Part shown: positions 53,604 to 64,000 of the stretch, piece by piece
Numbering within the stretch: position 1 is the stretch's first letter
How the letters are laid out: each line of letters opens with the position of its first letter
Assembly (NCBI GenBank): GCA_039583875.1
Contig: CM077150.1
Location: forward strand, 175,655,499 to 175,719,498
Length of the DNA stretch: 64,000 nucleotides
From: Platanthera guangdongensis
Lineage: Eukaryota > Streptophyta > Magnoliopsida > Asparagales > Orchidaceae
Direction of reading: 5' to 3'
Program-made: the position numbers and the translations under genes
Notes under the pieces: generated by a model
Told to the model about the DNA's origin: nothing
The model's database searches: none
Seen by the model: the letters and a program-made list of their open reading frames with translations, nothing else

Positions 53604-54600
53604 TGAAAAGCCTTCATCACCGATGAATGGAGACGATCGTACTAAAGTCGAAGTCCAGGGGTGAGTCGATCGAGCTTTGCTGGTAGTATCCAAGTGTCGT
53701 CTGCGTCTGGACGACCTTGCCAATTTACCAATTAGCAACATCGCGGCCCGTCTATGGTGGGAACGAACTGGTGGGATCTGACCTTTGTGATGCTCTCATC
53801 TCTCAACTCTCGAGTGGTGGAACCCGGTACGATCGGCGGTGTCGTCGATGAAACCAGAGAAGACTAATCCCCAGGTGGGTGGGTGTCAACAGTGGGTGGA
53901 TTGTACTGACTATCAGACGTAGGTGGAGTATGAGAGTGGTAAGGCAACGAAAGTGGGGGTGGGGACGACTGGGTTTCTCCATTGCTCGGTTCCACATACT
54001 CGCGAGACTCGTAGTACAGTGTCAGATCCTCGACATTAAATATTGGATGGATTCTCATACTTGCTGGAATATCGAGACGTACGCGTTTGTCCCGATATGA
54101 CTTATAAAAGAGTAGGGGCTCATTCGTCTGGCGCTTAACTTTTTGACAGGCCCCGAGGGGAGCCTCTTTTGGTGGATTCCCACGATTACCTTCTCGCCTT
54201 CATTAAACACTTGTTCTCACCTTCGCGTATATGCATGGGTTTTATAGTTTTCATTGCTCGTTATTATTCGTCGGCGAACCGACTCATGCAACACATGCAA
54301 ATGTTGTGCAAATGACTAAGCAGACTCACTATGACGCGACTCTAAGGGACTCGGGATGAGGTCAATAGACTTCTTAGGGTCGTATCCTGATACTATATGA
54401 AATCGACTCAACCCGGTGGACCTATTGACTGAACTGTTATAAGCAAACTCCGCAACTGAAAGATCTAAGTCTCAACTACCCACATGCTCTCTTACTAGAC
54501 ACCTCAAAAGATTCTCTAAGCTCTGATTCACTACTTCGGTCTGCTCGTCCTTCTGACGATGATATGCCGAGGAGAACATAAGTATGGTGTCAGTCTTGTG
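53604..54600 (-). pseudogene. G4 integrase C-terminal part and pol tail
   Basis: Minus strand: the DGQTE region near 54530-54560, AEFAYNSS-like and GYDPKKS-like parts near 54380-54450, and MRIHPIFNVEDLTLYYESRE (54000-54058), matching G3 ISRVFNVEDLTSYYDE. A proline-rich tail follows. Frames are broken in several places. A chromodomain remnant is not clear. Confidence 0.72.
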
Positions 54601-55629
54601 TCACAGGGACTTCCAGAAGTAACTCATGAATCTCACATCGCGGTCTGACACGATCGACTTAGGTAGGCCATGCAATCTAAAAACATCCCTCATAAAGATA
54701 GATGCTACGTGAGTCGCATTTGGCGATTTACGGCAAGTAATAAAGTGCACCATCTTCGAAAACCGATCTACCACCACGAAGATGGAGTCGTGTTTCCGCG
54801 GAGTACGGGGGAGTCTGAGAACAAAGTCCATGTTGATGTCCTCCCAAGGGCCGTGTGGAACAGATAAGTTCATCAGCCCGTGTTGTCTGCCACTGGTACC
54901 CTTTGTCGTTTGGCAGATACGGTAGTGGCGAACAACGCGAGCTACGTCCTTCTTAAGGTTGGGCCAGTAGAGACGATCCTCAACAATAGTTATGGATTTA
55001 TCTAGCCGAAAGTGTCTTGTGGCCCCGCCAACATGCAGCTCCAAAATCAAGTAATCACGGTACGAAGTCTGGGGAATGCACAGGCGGGAGCCCCGGTACA
55101 GGTATCCCTCAAAGATCTGATAGCCCTCAACATAGTCTGGTGGGTCTCGGGACAGGGCGGTGCAAATCTCGCCAAAATTGGGGCATGTCGGGTAATCCAT
55201 AATCACTCTCTCAAGCCCGTCTACATGTGCAGTCATCGTCTGCAATAGGGAAACGCGGCGACTCAACGCATCAGCCGGTTTGTTCTCAACACCAGCTCGG
55301 TGCTTCAGAACATAAGGAAAGTCCTGAAGGTACTCTACCCACTTAGCATGTCGGTGTCCCAGCTTGCGTTGTGAGTCTAGATAACATAAGGCCTTGTGGT
55401 CGGAATCCAACACAAACTCCCGGGGAAGGAGATAGTGTCTCCAGTAGCGCAGAGACTGTACAATAGCATAAAACTCTCGATCATAATTCGAGTATTTCTG
55501 TTTGACCTCATTCAGTTTCTCACTAAAGTCAGAAATTGGGTGTCCCTCCTGCCTCAATACGCCACTGATACCAACACAAGACGCATCACATGCGACCTCA
55601 AAAGCACGGCTAAAATCCGGCAATCTCAA
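54601..55629 (-). pseudogene. G4 RNase H and integrase core
   Basis: An open frame of 342 codons. RNase H: MRLPDFSRAFEVACDAS, REFYAIVQSLRYWRHYL, ending HRAGVENKPADALSRR. Integrase: HVGGATRHF with two His ligands, RHYRICQ with one Cys replaced by Tyr, then INMDFVLRLPRTPRKHDSIF and SDRDVRFMSYFWKSL. The lost zinc ligand suggests an inactive integrase even in this open part. Confidence 0.9.
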
Positions 55630-56500
55630 AACAGGAGCCGTTGTCGGTCTCTCTTTAATTTCCTCAAAAGCTCCGGTGGCAGCGGGATCAACTGAAATCC
55701 TCCCTTCTTAAGACCTTGTGAAGGGGGCCATAATCGTACTAAACCCCTGGACAAACCTCCTATAGAAGGTGGAAAGTCCGTGGAAACTGCGAGCCTCGTG
55801 GATGGTCGTAGGCACAGGACAGTCTCGAATGGACTTGACCTTCTCGGGGTCGACAGATACTCCCGTAGAAAACACAATGAATCCTAAGAAGTGAATAGAT
55901 TCCGACAGGAATGAGAACTTCTTCAACTTCACATACAGTTTCTCCTGTTGAAGGGTGCCAAAGAGAAGTCTTAGATGATCTATGTGTCCAGCCTGAGTCT
56001 GGCTATAGATCAGTATGTCATCGAAATAAACCACAAGAAACTTACTCATGATCGGTCGCAACACATGCGTCATAACTCTCATGAAGGTGCTAGGGGTGTT
56101 TGATAGCCCGAAAGGCATGACTAGTCACTCGTAGAGACCATTCTTGGTCTTGAATGTGGTCTTCCACTCATCTCCCTCATGAACTCGTATCTGATGGTAC
56201 TCACTACGGAGATCGGTCTTGGAGAAGATCTGGGCACCGGACATAGTGTCTAGTAAGTTATCGAGTCGTGGGATCGAGAAATATACTTGATCGTGATTTT
56301 GTTAATGGCACGGTAATCGATGCACATACGCCAACTACCGTCCTTCTTAGGGATAAGAAGGGCGGGAACCGCACACGAACTCATACTCTCACGAATAAAT
56401 TGCTCCTGAAGAAGCTCGTCAACCTGCCTCTTGAGCTCAGCATGCTCATCCGGGTGCATACGATAATGGGGCAGGTTTGCAAGAGAAGCCCTCGGGACTA
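55630..56500 (-). pseudogene. G4 reverse transcriptase (broken)
   Basis: [20 protein letters not shown] and [19 protein letters not shown] lie in 56250-56459. After a frameshift, [15 protein letters not shown], the catalytic [12 protein letters not shown] and [19 protein letters not shown] lie in 55708-56118. YFDD is intact. Confidence 0.88.
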
Positions 56501-57410
56501 AGTCAATAGCATGTTAAATGTCCCGTGGAGGGGCAGCTCATCGGGGAGCTCATCAGGCATGATATCTGCAAACTTATCTAGAAGGGGACGCACCGCTAGG
56601 AGGTTGTCAACAGGGGTGTCCTCAGACGCCTGAGTGGCGGGCACAATGTAAATAATATTCGACTCAATACTATATCGCAGGAACTCACCTCGCCTCAAGA
56701 TAAGTAGGGGTCTCGAAGCATTTGTGCTCACAGACGGCTCAACCACACCCTTGGATATCTCCCTGGGTTGGGTTGGCGTTAATGTAATCTTCCGCCCCTT
56801 GTCGTAGAAGACACACGTGTTCGAACGGCCGAAACGCGTGACATCACGATCAAATAGTCAGGGGAGGCCGAGTAACACATGGGTGACACCCATGGGAATG
56901 ACATCACACAAGACGCGGTCCTAAAATGAGGCAATGCTAATAGGGACGAGGCAGCATTGGGTGACCTGAATCGCCGTCTTATCTACCCAGATGACGGGAT
57001 AGGGGTGGGGGTGAGGCTCTGCCTTCACCTGCATACGGTCAAGCCCATTTTGGGCCACGATGTTTACGCAACTCCAACTGTCGATAGCCAACTTGCAGGG
57101 TCCGCCTGCACTAGGAAAGTACACGTAAAAGATGGTAATGTGTCGCCAATCTTCATCTACACGAGGGGTGTGTCGGAGGCGCCTAATCACTCCCACCTCC
57201 AATGATCTTTTTGTGTCACTCTCTCAACCTTCCTCGATAGTGGCATTAATTTCCTCTGTAACCTCCTCATCTTCCTCTAAACCCTTCTCATCGGCACTGC
57301 GCCTCTACGTGTCCTATGCCCGAACATCTATAACACAAAATACCCCCAGATCGTTGTCCATCAGTGGCGACGACCTTTCCCTTCATTTTTGCGGTAACTC
57401 GTGACGGTGC
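56501..57410 (-). pseudogene. G4 zinc knuckle and protease (broken)
   Basis: A CCHC knuckle, CYRCSGIGHVEAQC, lies at 57294-57335. Protease PCKLAIDSWSCVNIVAQNGL lies in 56921-57202; the third active-site residue (Gly) is Trp, so the catalytic loop is damaged. The linker to RT follows with DELPDELPLHGT. Confidence 0.85.
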
Positions 57411-57559
57411 AGCCGTGGTGGTCTATGGCGGAGCGGGTTTCCTAAAAGTCGGGCAATCAGTTCGAGAAGGGAACTGTCTCGTGCTAGATGATCAGAGGTA
57501 CTGCTCGTACTCGAGAGCGAGCTGAAATATCTGATCGACGGTCTCTATGCGATGGGGAA

Positions 57560-58456
57560 TCAGCTCTCTCCAAATTTCAAAATGTAGGCCCGCCTTGAAA
57601 CGATAGGTAGTGGCAATAAACTCTTCTGAGACGTCACTCCTAACGAGTAGCTCGTCGAAGCGAGCCATATACTCAGCGACAGTGAGTGTCCCCTGCCGTA
57701 AAATCTGTAACTGCTCAAATAACTGGTCTCGGTAGAACCGTAGGACGCGGTAAGGTACTTCTCGCTCAATCTTTACTTCATCTCATCCCATCTAGCGATG
57801 GGGTAATAACTATCTCGCTCCAAAGCACTCTCTATGCTAATCCAGAATACCTTAGACTGTCTGATAAGCTTCATTTTTGCAAAGCGAATACAACGCTCGT
57901 CACTCATATCATATAACTCAAAATAGTGGTTCATGTCCAGGAACCAATCGCTGAAGGCGTCCGGATCCAGACGACCATCGAACGAAGGGGCATCGAGTCG
58001 AATACGAGTGATGTCAAAGTGGTGGCCATCTCTCCGTGGGTCGGGATAATCCTCGGGGTAATCATCATGGGCGTAGTAATATCGAGCGGGTGAGGGACCG
58101 CGCTCTTTCCGACCCGGGGGATAATACTCATTGCAGTGATGATCACGGCGACCGTGTGGGGGTACACGATCTTTGGGATCAGGCTGAGGCTGACACGGCA
58201 TAAGGTACTCATCACGCTGATGAGGAGGCCTATCACGCGTCGGATCAGGATTTCGTCTTGCAAGCGGAGCTGGGGCTCGGTGAGGAATATCACGACAATG
58301 GCGGTCTACTAGAGGTTGACCATCTCTCGGACGCTGGTCAGGACGTGGAGGAGCATCAGGGTCGTTCTCAAGCGAATCGTCATGTCGTGTTGGAGTGTCC
58401 CTGAAATCCTCTAAGTGGTCTAAACGAAGATTCATCTCGACAAAATCATGACACAC
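57560..58456 (-). pseudogene. G4 gag (broken)
   Basis: Frame 57773-58456 (227 codons) has a charged, proline/arginine-rich N-terminal half, then ITRIRLDAPSFDGRLDPDAF and MNHYFELYDMSDERCIRFAK, as in G3. The next piece, 57560-57769, covers MSEKYLTASY onward. A frameshift at about 57772 separates them. Confidence 0.88.
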
Positions 58457-58535
58457 ATTGTTGAATTGGGCACCTAAGTGTCAAAACGATCTAGGATAAG
58501 CCGCTGAAACTCAGCAAAAGAGGCACCCAAATTTG

Positions 58536-58550
58536 AGCTCTAATACCAAT
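58536..58550 (-). promoter_or_regulatory. Primer binding site of G4
   Basis: GAGCTCTAATACCAAT on the plus strand is the complement of a TGGTATTAGAGC variant of the iMet site, directly before the LTR. Confidence 0.8.
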
Positions 58551-59181
58551 TGATGTAGGGTATGTTATGGGGGTGCACAAAACCAAGGCCACTAGGGGCA
58601 GAGTGCAAATGCGACACACAAACCCGAATCTAAATGCAATGCAACCGTCGATGACGGCGACGAATAATTCAGAGCAATGAGAATATTAACACCAGGTAAA
58701 ATAATTAAAAACAACATTCAATTTAGCAATTACGCAAAGGTTTTCCTCCGCTCGGAGGACCAAAGCTAAGCGTGCGGCGAATTGGTCTCACCTGCAAATT
58801 ATAATCGGATCACAACAAATTTATACAAGCAGGAATCTAAGCAAAGAATGATAATCAATCAATAATAATGTCAAATTAAATGTTCCAATACAACAAGAAA
58901 CTCACTAAGTAGCGGATTGACCGAGGAACTGAAGATTCTGAAGCTGGATGCATAGATCGGCGATTGGAAGTGCAACCAGTGGCGGAACGATGGTGGCAGT
59001 TGCTGCCCTCGACGAAAAGTGGGGAGATCGGGCCGAAAATGGGTAAATCCGGCCACGAGGAGGGATATCCGGGTGGGGGAAAGGTAGATCCGATATTTTG
59101 GGGATCGGATCCGGGCTAGGGGTTGGCGCACTGGGGTGGAAATAACAGATCGGGGTGCTAAAACTCTAGATCTGGACTGAT
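58551..59181 (-). repeat. Partial 5' LTR of G4
   Basis: Matches 52231 onward from TGATGTAGGGTATG to TCTGGACTGATC, where it changes abruptly to the C2 gag. Confidence 0.88.
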
Positions 59182-59422
59182 CGGTGGGAGGTGGCTCAAC
59201 GGTGGTTCCATCAATATGTCTATACAGCCAGTGACTCTGAATAGCATGTTGTGAAGCCTTTGACCATTCAAGATAATTTGTGTTATCTAAGGCAACAGTA
59301 GTGATCTTTAAGGAGCCAGATTGGTCGTGGCTCCGAGGCCGATCTCCAAAGGGACCGGTGCGGGGGCAGGATGAGATTTCGGAGGAATCACCCATCGATG
59401 ACCGTCCGAATACAACTAGCAA
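59182..59422 (-). pseudogene. C2 gag N-terminus
   Basis: The minus frame from 59422 reads GSLKITTVALDNTNYLEWSK and HWLYRHIDGTTVEPPP, the start of copia Gag (NYLxW then a YIDGT-like motif). It is fused in frame to G4 LTR at 59181. The rest of gag to RT is absent from this copy. Confidence 0.82.
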
Positions 59423-59854
59423 GAATAAGATCTCAAGATGGAAGAAACCACATCCTACGAGTGTCCCTTAGATTGCGCCGCCGGAGACGACACCGAAGAA
59501 TGTGACCACGATGTCTCTGTCAGCCCCCATGGAGGACAAAACGGCTCGAGACAAAGGGCCGCCCGTAAAATTGGCGGAGAGAGGCGCTGAAGACTACGAA
59601 AGCAGTTGGAGGAGGAAGTGGAAGAAGCGACGCCGCTAAAAGCCCTAGGCGTTGGAGGCAGAGGAGGAAGCGGGTTGTAGGAGCGGAGGAAACGACCGAC
59701 TGTAGGAGTAGAGGAAACGACGAGAGCGCACGCGAGTGCGGCGGAAGCGGTCGAGCGCGTCAGATGAAGCAAATCGAGCGGGCAGAAGCGTGTCGAGCGC
59801 GGACAGAAGATCAGGATCGAAAGCCCTGCACGCGAACGGGCACTCTAACACCAA
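59423..59854 (-). other. C2 leader and PBS
   Basis: Non-coding, C-rich on the minus strand. The PBS variant TGGTGTTAGAGTGCCC (minus) adjoins the LTR at 59839-59854. Confidence 0.65.
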
Positions 59855-59974
59855 GTAGAAGGGAATAAAATGATTTTCAATTAATCCTAACTCAAGCAAA
59901 CATATATATATATAACTCCAAACACGTGACATATCACGCGACATATAACAAAAAAAATAGAATATGCATATTCA
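59855..59974 (-). repeat. 5' LTR of C2
   Basis: About 120 bp; the minus strand starts TGAATATGCATATTC and ends CCCTTCTACT. It carries a small extra ACATATCACGCG duplication relative to the other LTR. Confidence 0.78.
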
Positions 59975-60130
59975 ACTGCCCTTGCTTCTTCCGACGCTAC
60001 ATGCATTTTCAGCCATTGGATGGAGTGGATTTCTATTCCACTCCTCTTCTACCTTTGAATTTGTTGTGTAATCAGTCGTTATTCGATGTCGTAAGTCTTG
60101 GTTGGTCTCCAAATTTCTATTCTTTAGCCA
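59975..60130 (+). other. Segment between C2 and the solo LTR, likely C3
   Basis: 156 bp with no long frame. By position it should be C3 internal sequence between the two insertions. Confidence 0.35.
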
Positions 60131-60135
60131 CTATA

Positions 60136-62537
60136 TGTAAGACCCGAGCTTTATGCCCAGTTAATTACTGTAGTTTAATAGCATAATTAATATAAAATAT
60201 CTTGATTAAAATACGAAAATAATTCTCCGATGATGAAAGAGAGAAATCATTATAGATTTGAAGCCACACATTTAATGTTAATGTTCAAGGTTTTCCGATA
60301 TCTTAGCAACCATAATTTCGAAGCTTTATTTTTGGCATTTATCACTATGCATTGGAGTTAATTATTTTTAGTATATATGTGTTGTCCAGTGTGCCGGCAT
60401 TTTATAATAACAGTATACAAGTTGTGGCGGTTTTATATTAATAAGGGTGAAATGAAATATTAGCTAAGCTCATTTAATTAAGTTAATTAAGAGCTTAGTA
60501 AGTGCTTAAGGATGTGGATTAAATTGTTCCACCTTTCTATTTATCTGAGATGTTCGTCTCTCGATAACCATATTTCACTTGCCGCCTGGAGCTCTTAACG
60601 GGCCGAATTGACGCAAGGGCTTGCTTGCGGCTTGCTTCATTCATCTTCCCTCTGCTCGACGTTGTCTCTTTCTCTCCTTGACGGTGCTAGAATGGCTCGA
60701 TTGAGCAGTGGCTTGGTTCCTTTGTAGTATTCCTGCTGTATTGGTTGGCTCTATATTCTGGAACGATAGATCTCGGTTTCAAACGTTCCACTGTGAGCCT
60801 TCTTCCTCTCCCCCTCTTCTTTTCTCCTTTATTTCTCTCTTTATTTTGATACTTGGATGTGGGTTGGATGTCAGTGCATAAGGAATTCTCCCCTATAAAT
60901 TCTGAAATGAGATTTTGATGGAGAGGGTTTGGATGAGCATGGACGGGCTTCTCTAGCTGTTTTTTCTGATAGGACTTTTGTCCAAATTTATAAACATAAA
61001 ACACTAGGTTTCAACTGGGGATTGCATTTCATTGTGGCCAATTATGATATTGGCTTTTGTTGGCAGCCTTACTTCATGTTGAGTCCAGCTGGGACGTGCT
61101 TTAACAGAGGGATTTTGGGTTATGGGTGGTTGGCTGTTGTTATTATAATGATTGTTTATTCCAATATTTCATTATTTTCTATTTAGCATTCGATTAATTA
61201 ATTCGTTTTAAGAATGTTCACATAGGTTTTCCTACCCTAGACCCCTCTTGATAAGTCTATGTCATGGTAGAAAGTCAAATCGTACCTATTTAAACGACGC
61301 AACCCTGAACTAAATGATTTCCTCGATACTACCAAGGATGACGTCCGGCGATAAACGGGACAAGAACCCTCGGAATGACAAGGGCAAAAGAAAAGTTGCA
61401 ATGAGTACTTACCACTTTGATTTTGCATATTTGAATTATTTTAAAGTATGAACAAGTAGAATTACTTTGTTCTGACCTACTTTCTTTCCATGCACACTGA
61501 ATATTAATTGAATTGAAGAAATTTGAAGCTTTGAAATCATTGGTAATCATGAAATCGATAAAAAGTTAAAACATAAACTAGCAAGCGATGGAAACTTTGA
61601 GGGGAATATTATACAAATATTTCTATATTTTGAAAATGAATAAGAACTGAATATAAGAAGAATAGGTAACTGTATGTGCGTCGACGCATGAAAATGTTCA
61701 CGGTTAGCTTCGGAGGAGGGGTAGAACTCCTACATAATTTTGATGATTCCAAGGAAGGTCGCGTGTTCAAACACCCTGAATTGGAAAAGAATCGACTAAT
61801 CTAGGAAGCTAGAGCTTTGCGCATGTTTGATCGCCCTAGATTAGGCATTGATTTAAGGACCCAGGTGAATGATAGATTTGAGAATGACCATTAACATTAC
61901 AGAAGAACAAAATAAGAAAACTAATTACAGATAAAGAGAATAAACGAATGAATGAACTTGATACCTGCGGAACATTTTACTACTTTGTACCTGTTCACTG
62001 ATTCTACTCCCTAATACTGTTACTGCACTTTTTCTAGTTACTTTACTGCTTTATTGTTACTACTGCACACGTTTATATATATAACTACATAATGATGTTG
62101 ACGCTTCTTGTTTGCATGTATTGCGGTTGAAGAGGTAAGAGATTCACTTTGTTTTCTATACTAATGGGTGGTTGATTTCTATTTATAGGATCCAGCCGTC
62201 AGTGTGCCAGACCCCGCTAGGAGGTTGACAGCAGAGGATGAAAAGAAGAAAATAGAGGACATGGTTAGAGTACGGGTTAGAGCTTTATTATAGTTTGTAT
62301 TAGAGTTTTCCTTTATTATGTAGATGGTAAAATATAGTGTGCATTAGCTCTGTTTAGTAGATGTTTTCATGTACTCTGACATGACATGATGTAAATTATG
62401 CTTAAATGAATAAAAAAGGTTTATTTTTTCTCCTGGTACTTCTCATGTGCTATATGTTAGAATCGATGTGTTGTTTTATTGTGAGAAAAGCGCTCAGAAT
62501 AATAGAATTAAACTCTGGCGAACTACGGGCCGTTACA
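60136..62537 (+). repeat. Solo LTR, about 2.4 kb, gypsy type
   Basis: It begins TGTAAGACCCGAG and ends GGGCCGTTACA, a pairing seen in long LTRs of plant gypsy elements. It is flanked by CTATA (60131-60135) and CTATG (62538-62542), a duplication with one mismatch. No gag or pol motif lies inside. The lineage (Tekay/Del-like) is a guess from the ends. No partner copy is in the window. Confidence 0.65.
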
Positions 62538-64000
62538 CTATGTCATGCAGCAGTGATTCTCATGTTCCCTCCTTGATGGTTCTCCCTCTACGGAGTTCTC
62601 TTTGCGGAGTCATGATCACAATACTCCGTAAATTACTACCTTCGTCCGGATGATTCTAATTACCTTTCATGGTCCCGTTCTATCACCTCGTCATTTAAGA
62701 GTCGTCGTCTCTTTGGTTATGACAATGGTTAAACTAAGGAACTAATGAAGGCCTCGCTGGATTGGTTTCAGTGGGATTTTAAGAACTCCTTAGTCATGTC
62801 GTGGCTCACGAATTATATGCAGGAGTCCATCAATCGCAACTACTTATTTCTAGATAGTGTTGATGACATTTGGCGCTATCGGAGGCTATTTACTCTTATA
62901 AGGATAATGCAGCTTAGATCATCCAATTGAGACGAAAGATATCCTTACTTCAACAGAGTGATCGCCATTTATCCATATACTATTTAGAGTTTACTTAGTT
63001 GCATCAGGAATACGATTATTTTGATTCCCTCACATTTGTAAGACATTTTAATGAGGCAATGGTTCATTCTAAGGAGGATCGCAATTAGATCATTAAGTTT
63101 CTTCATGGTCTCCATAGGGATTTCGATCAGATCAGTGTTCAAATTTTCGGGCGTCCACTAATACCGTCTTTACCCGAGGTTTACAGTATTATGAAATAAG
63201 AATTTGATCGTAGACAGACCATGGTTCCCAATCCCGCACCTGAGAAATCTGCTCTCTAGTTGTTGCTACCTCTTACATTTTGGGTGCTCGTCAAACCAGT
63301 GACTCTAAGACGAAGGGTTCCAATAAAGATCATTTAATCTGTGATTATTGTGGAAAGAACCGTCACACTACGGACACTTGCTTCAACTCCATGGTTTTCC
63401 TCCGTCGAGAGGGAGTGTTCCACCTCATGATGGTCGTGTTTTTGGGAGACCACTGGTCGTCATGCTTCTCATTCTGCTCATCTCAGTGATGTTGTTATGG
63501 ATATCTCTACTAGCCTTTCTAGCATCGATGTCTCTGCCCTTCCTGGTGCCTTCTCGGCTGACGAAGTTTTTGCCCGTCGCCGCAAGATGCAAGGTCTTTC
63601 TACGGAGTCTGTTGCCTTATCTGTATGCCCACAATGGGGATCCATGTGCTCATTCTGCTTCCACCCACCCTTCCACCTAGTGAATCATTAACTCCAAGGA
63701 CAGCGATCATATGACTGGCTCCGCTTCAGGTTTCATATCATATACTCATCTCTCTGGCCTTGATAAGGTGAGCATTATTGATGGGTCCCTTTTCTCTATT
63801 GCTGGAAAGGGCTCCATCTCATGCTCCTCTTACACGTTATCATTGGATATCTATATTCCAAACTTCGACCGTAATTTACTTTTTATTAGCCATTTAACTA
63901 ATTTCATGAACTGTTTTGTAACATTTTTTCCCACTTGTGTTTTTAATAACCTGGCAAAGGGGACAGTGACTGGCTCTGGTAGTATGGTCAATGGTCTCTA
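62538..64000 (+). pseudogene. Copia gag and protease, probably C3, runs off the window
   Basis: Across shifting frames: NYLSWSRSITSSFKSRRLFG near 62658-62718, FKNSLVMSWLTNYMQESINR near 62772-62831 and YLFLDSVDDIWRY near 62837-62880 (UBN2-type Gag). A CCHC knuckle, CDYCGKNRHTTDTCF, lies at about 63341-63385. Then come MDISTSLSSIDVSALPGAFS and a protease region with SDHMTGSASGF near 63698-63735, followed by pre-integrase wording. Many stops. It is separated from the C3 LTR at 51202 by C2/G4 and the solo LTR; that both belong to one element is inferred from orientation. Confidence 0.75.

Larger units (their letters stand above)
52231..59181 (-). mobile_element. Ty3/gypsy element G4, 5' LTR truncated
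   Basis: Minus-strand element related to G1 and G3: 3' LTR 52231-53591, purine tract 53592-53603, integrase to gag from 54100 to 58456, PBS 58536-58550 and a partial 5' LTR 58551-59181. The outer 730 bp of the 5' LTR and most of the C2 body are missing at the right junction. All coding parts are broken by stops or frameshifts. Confidence 0.9.

Noticed and set aside
60687..61550. Short frames inside the 2.4-kb solo LTR as host genes
   Set aside because: No conserved motif or splice structure, and the block is bounded by LTR ends and a near-perfect duplication.

Overview
This window looks like repeat-rich nuclear DNA of a flowering plant. It has many plant-type Ty1/copia and Ty3/gypsy LTR retrotransposons with tRNA-iMet primer binding sites, RTE-like LINE ends, a hAT-like element, and one fragment of a spliced host gene. 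I cannot name the species. There are no rRNA or tRNA genes, no organellar blocks and no CRISPR array. Almost every long open frame belongs to a decayed element.

Layout. (1) 1-4579: a minus-strand SIRE/Maximus-type copia (gag remnant, PBS, LTR 1441-2898) lies against the gag and LTR (3373-4579) of a minus-strand gypsy, G5. (2) 4580-7003: AT-rich DNA with palindromes, a 21-bp GC-rich hairpin minisatellite and a GC-rich inverted repeat. (3) 7004-15782: gypsy G1 as a chain of pol remnant, LTR, internal region, LTR. It carries a LINE 3' end in one LTR and a 674-bp hAT-like element in gag. (4) 15783-17430: inverted copies of the 21-bp repeat, a (GT)n tract and a 5'-truncated LINE. (5) 17576-47319: a minus-strand gypsy, G6, is the host of a deep nest. 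G6 integrase is split by G2 (20700-41260, TSD AGGGG). The 3' LTR of G2 is itself split by a very young gypsy, G3 (25212-32250, TSD GAAAC), and a copia, C1 (32861-40950, TSD AGTAT). Copia C4 (41693-46245, TSD GTACC) interrupts another part of G6. The G6 segment left of G2 is triplicated as three 1,045-bp units. (6) 47325-49394: a solo SIRE-type LTR (TSD CCTGG) with a hairpin array. (7) 50143-50992: three minus-strand exons of a CPSF-A/DDB1-like gene, the only convincing host gene. (8) 51202-64000: copia C3 starts in the intron upstream of those exons. It is interrupted by short-LTR copia C2 (itself replaced in the middle by gypsy G4, 52231-59181) and by a 2.4-kb solo LTR (60136-62537). C3 gag/protease appears to continue to the window end.

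How it fits together. Target-site duplications give relative ages: G6, then G2 and C4 in G6, then C1 and G3 in G2. G3 is youngest: I count four LTR differences over 1,105 bp, and its polyprotein frame is broken by one UAG. The 1,045-bp triplication came after the G2 insertion, because every unit carries the G2 target site and the first bases of its LTR. Two elements lack expected parts. G2 has gag and protease but no RT, RNase H or integrase, and holds an unidentified open frame instead. C4 has pol but no recognisable gag, and holds a palindromic GC-rich leader instead. Hairpin-rich arrays of unrelated sequence recur in LTRs or leaders of several families; this is the most striking pattern not explained by coding content.
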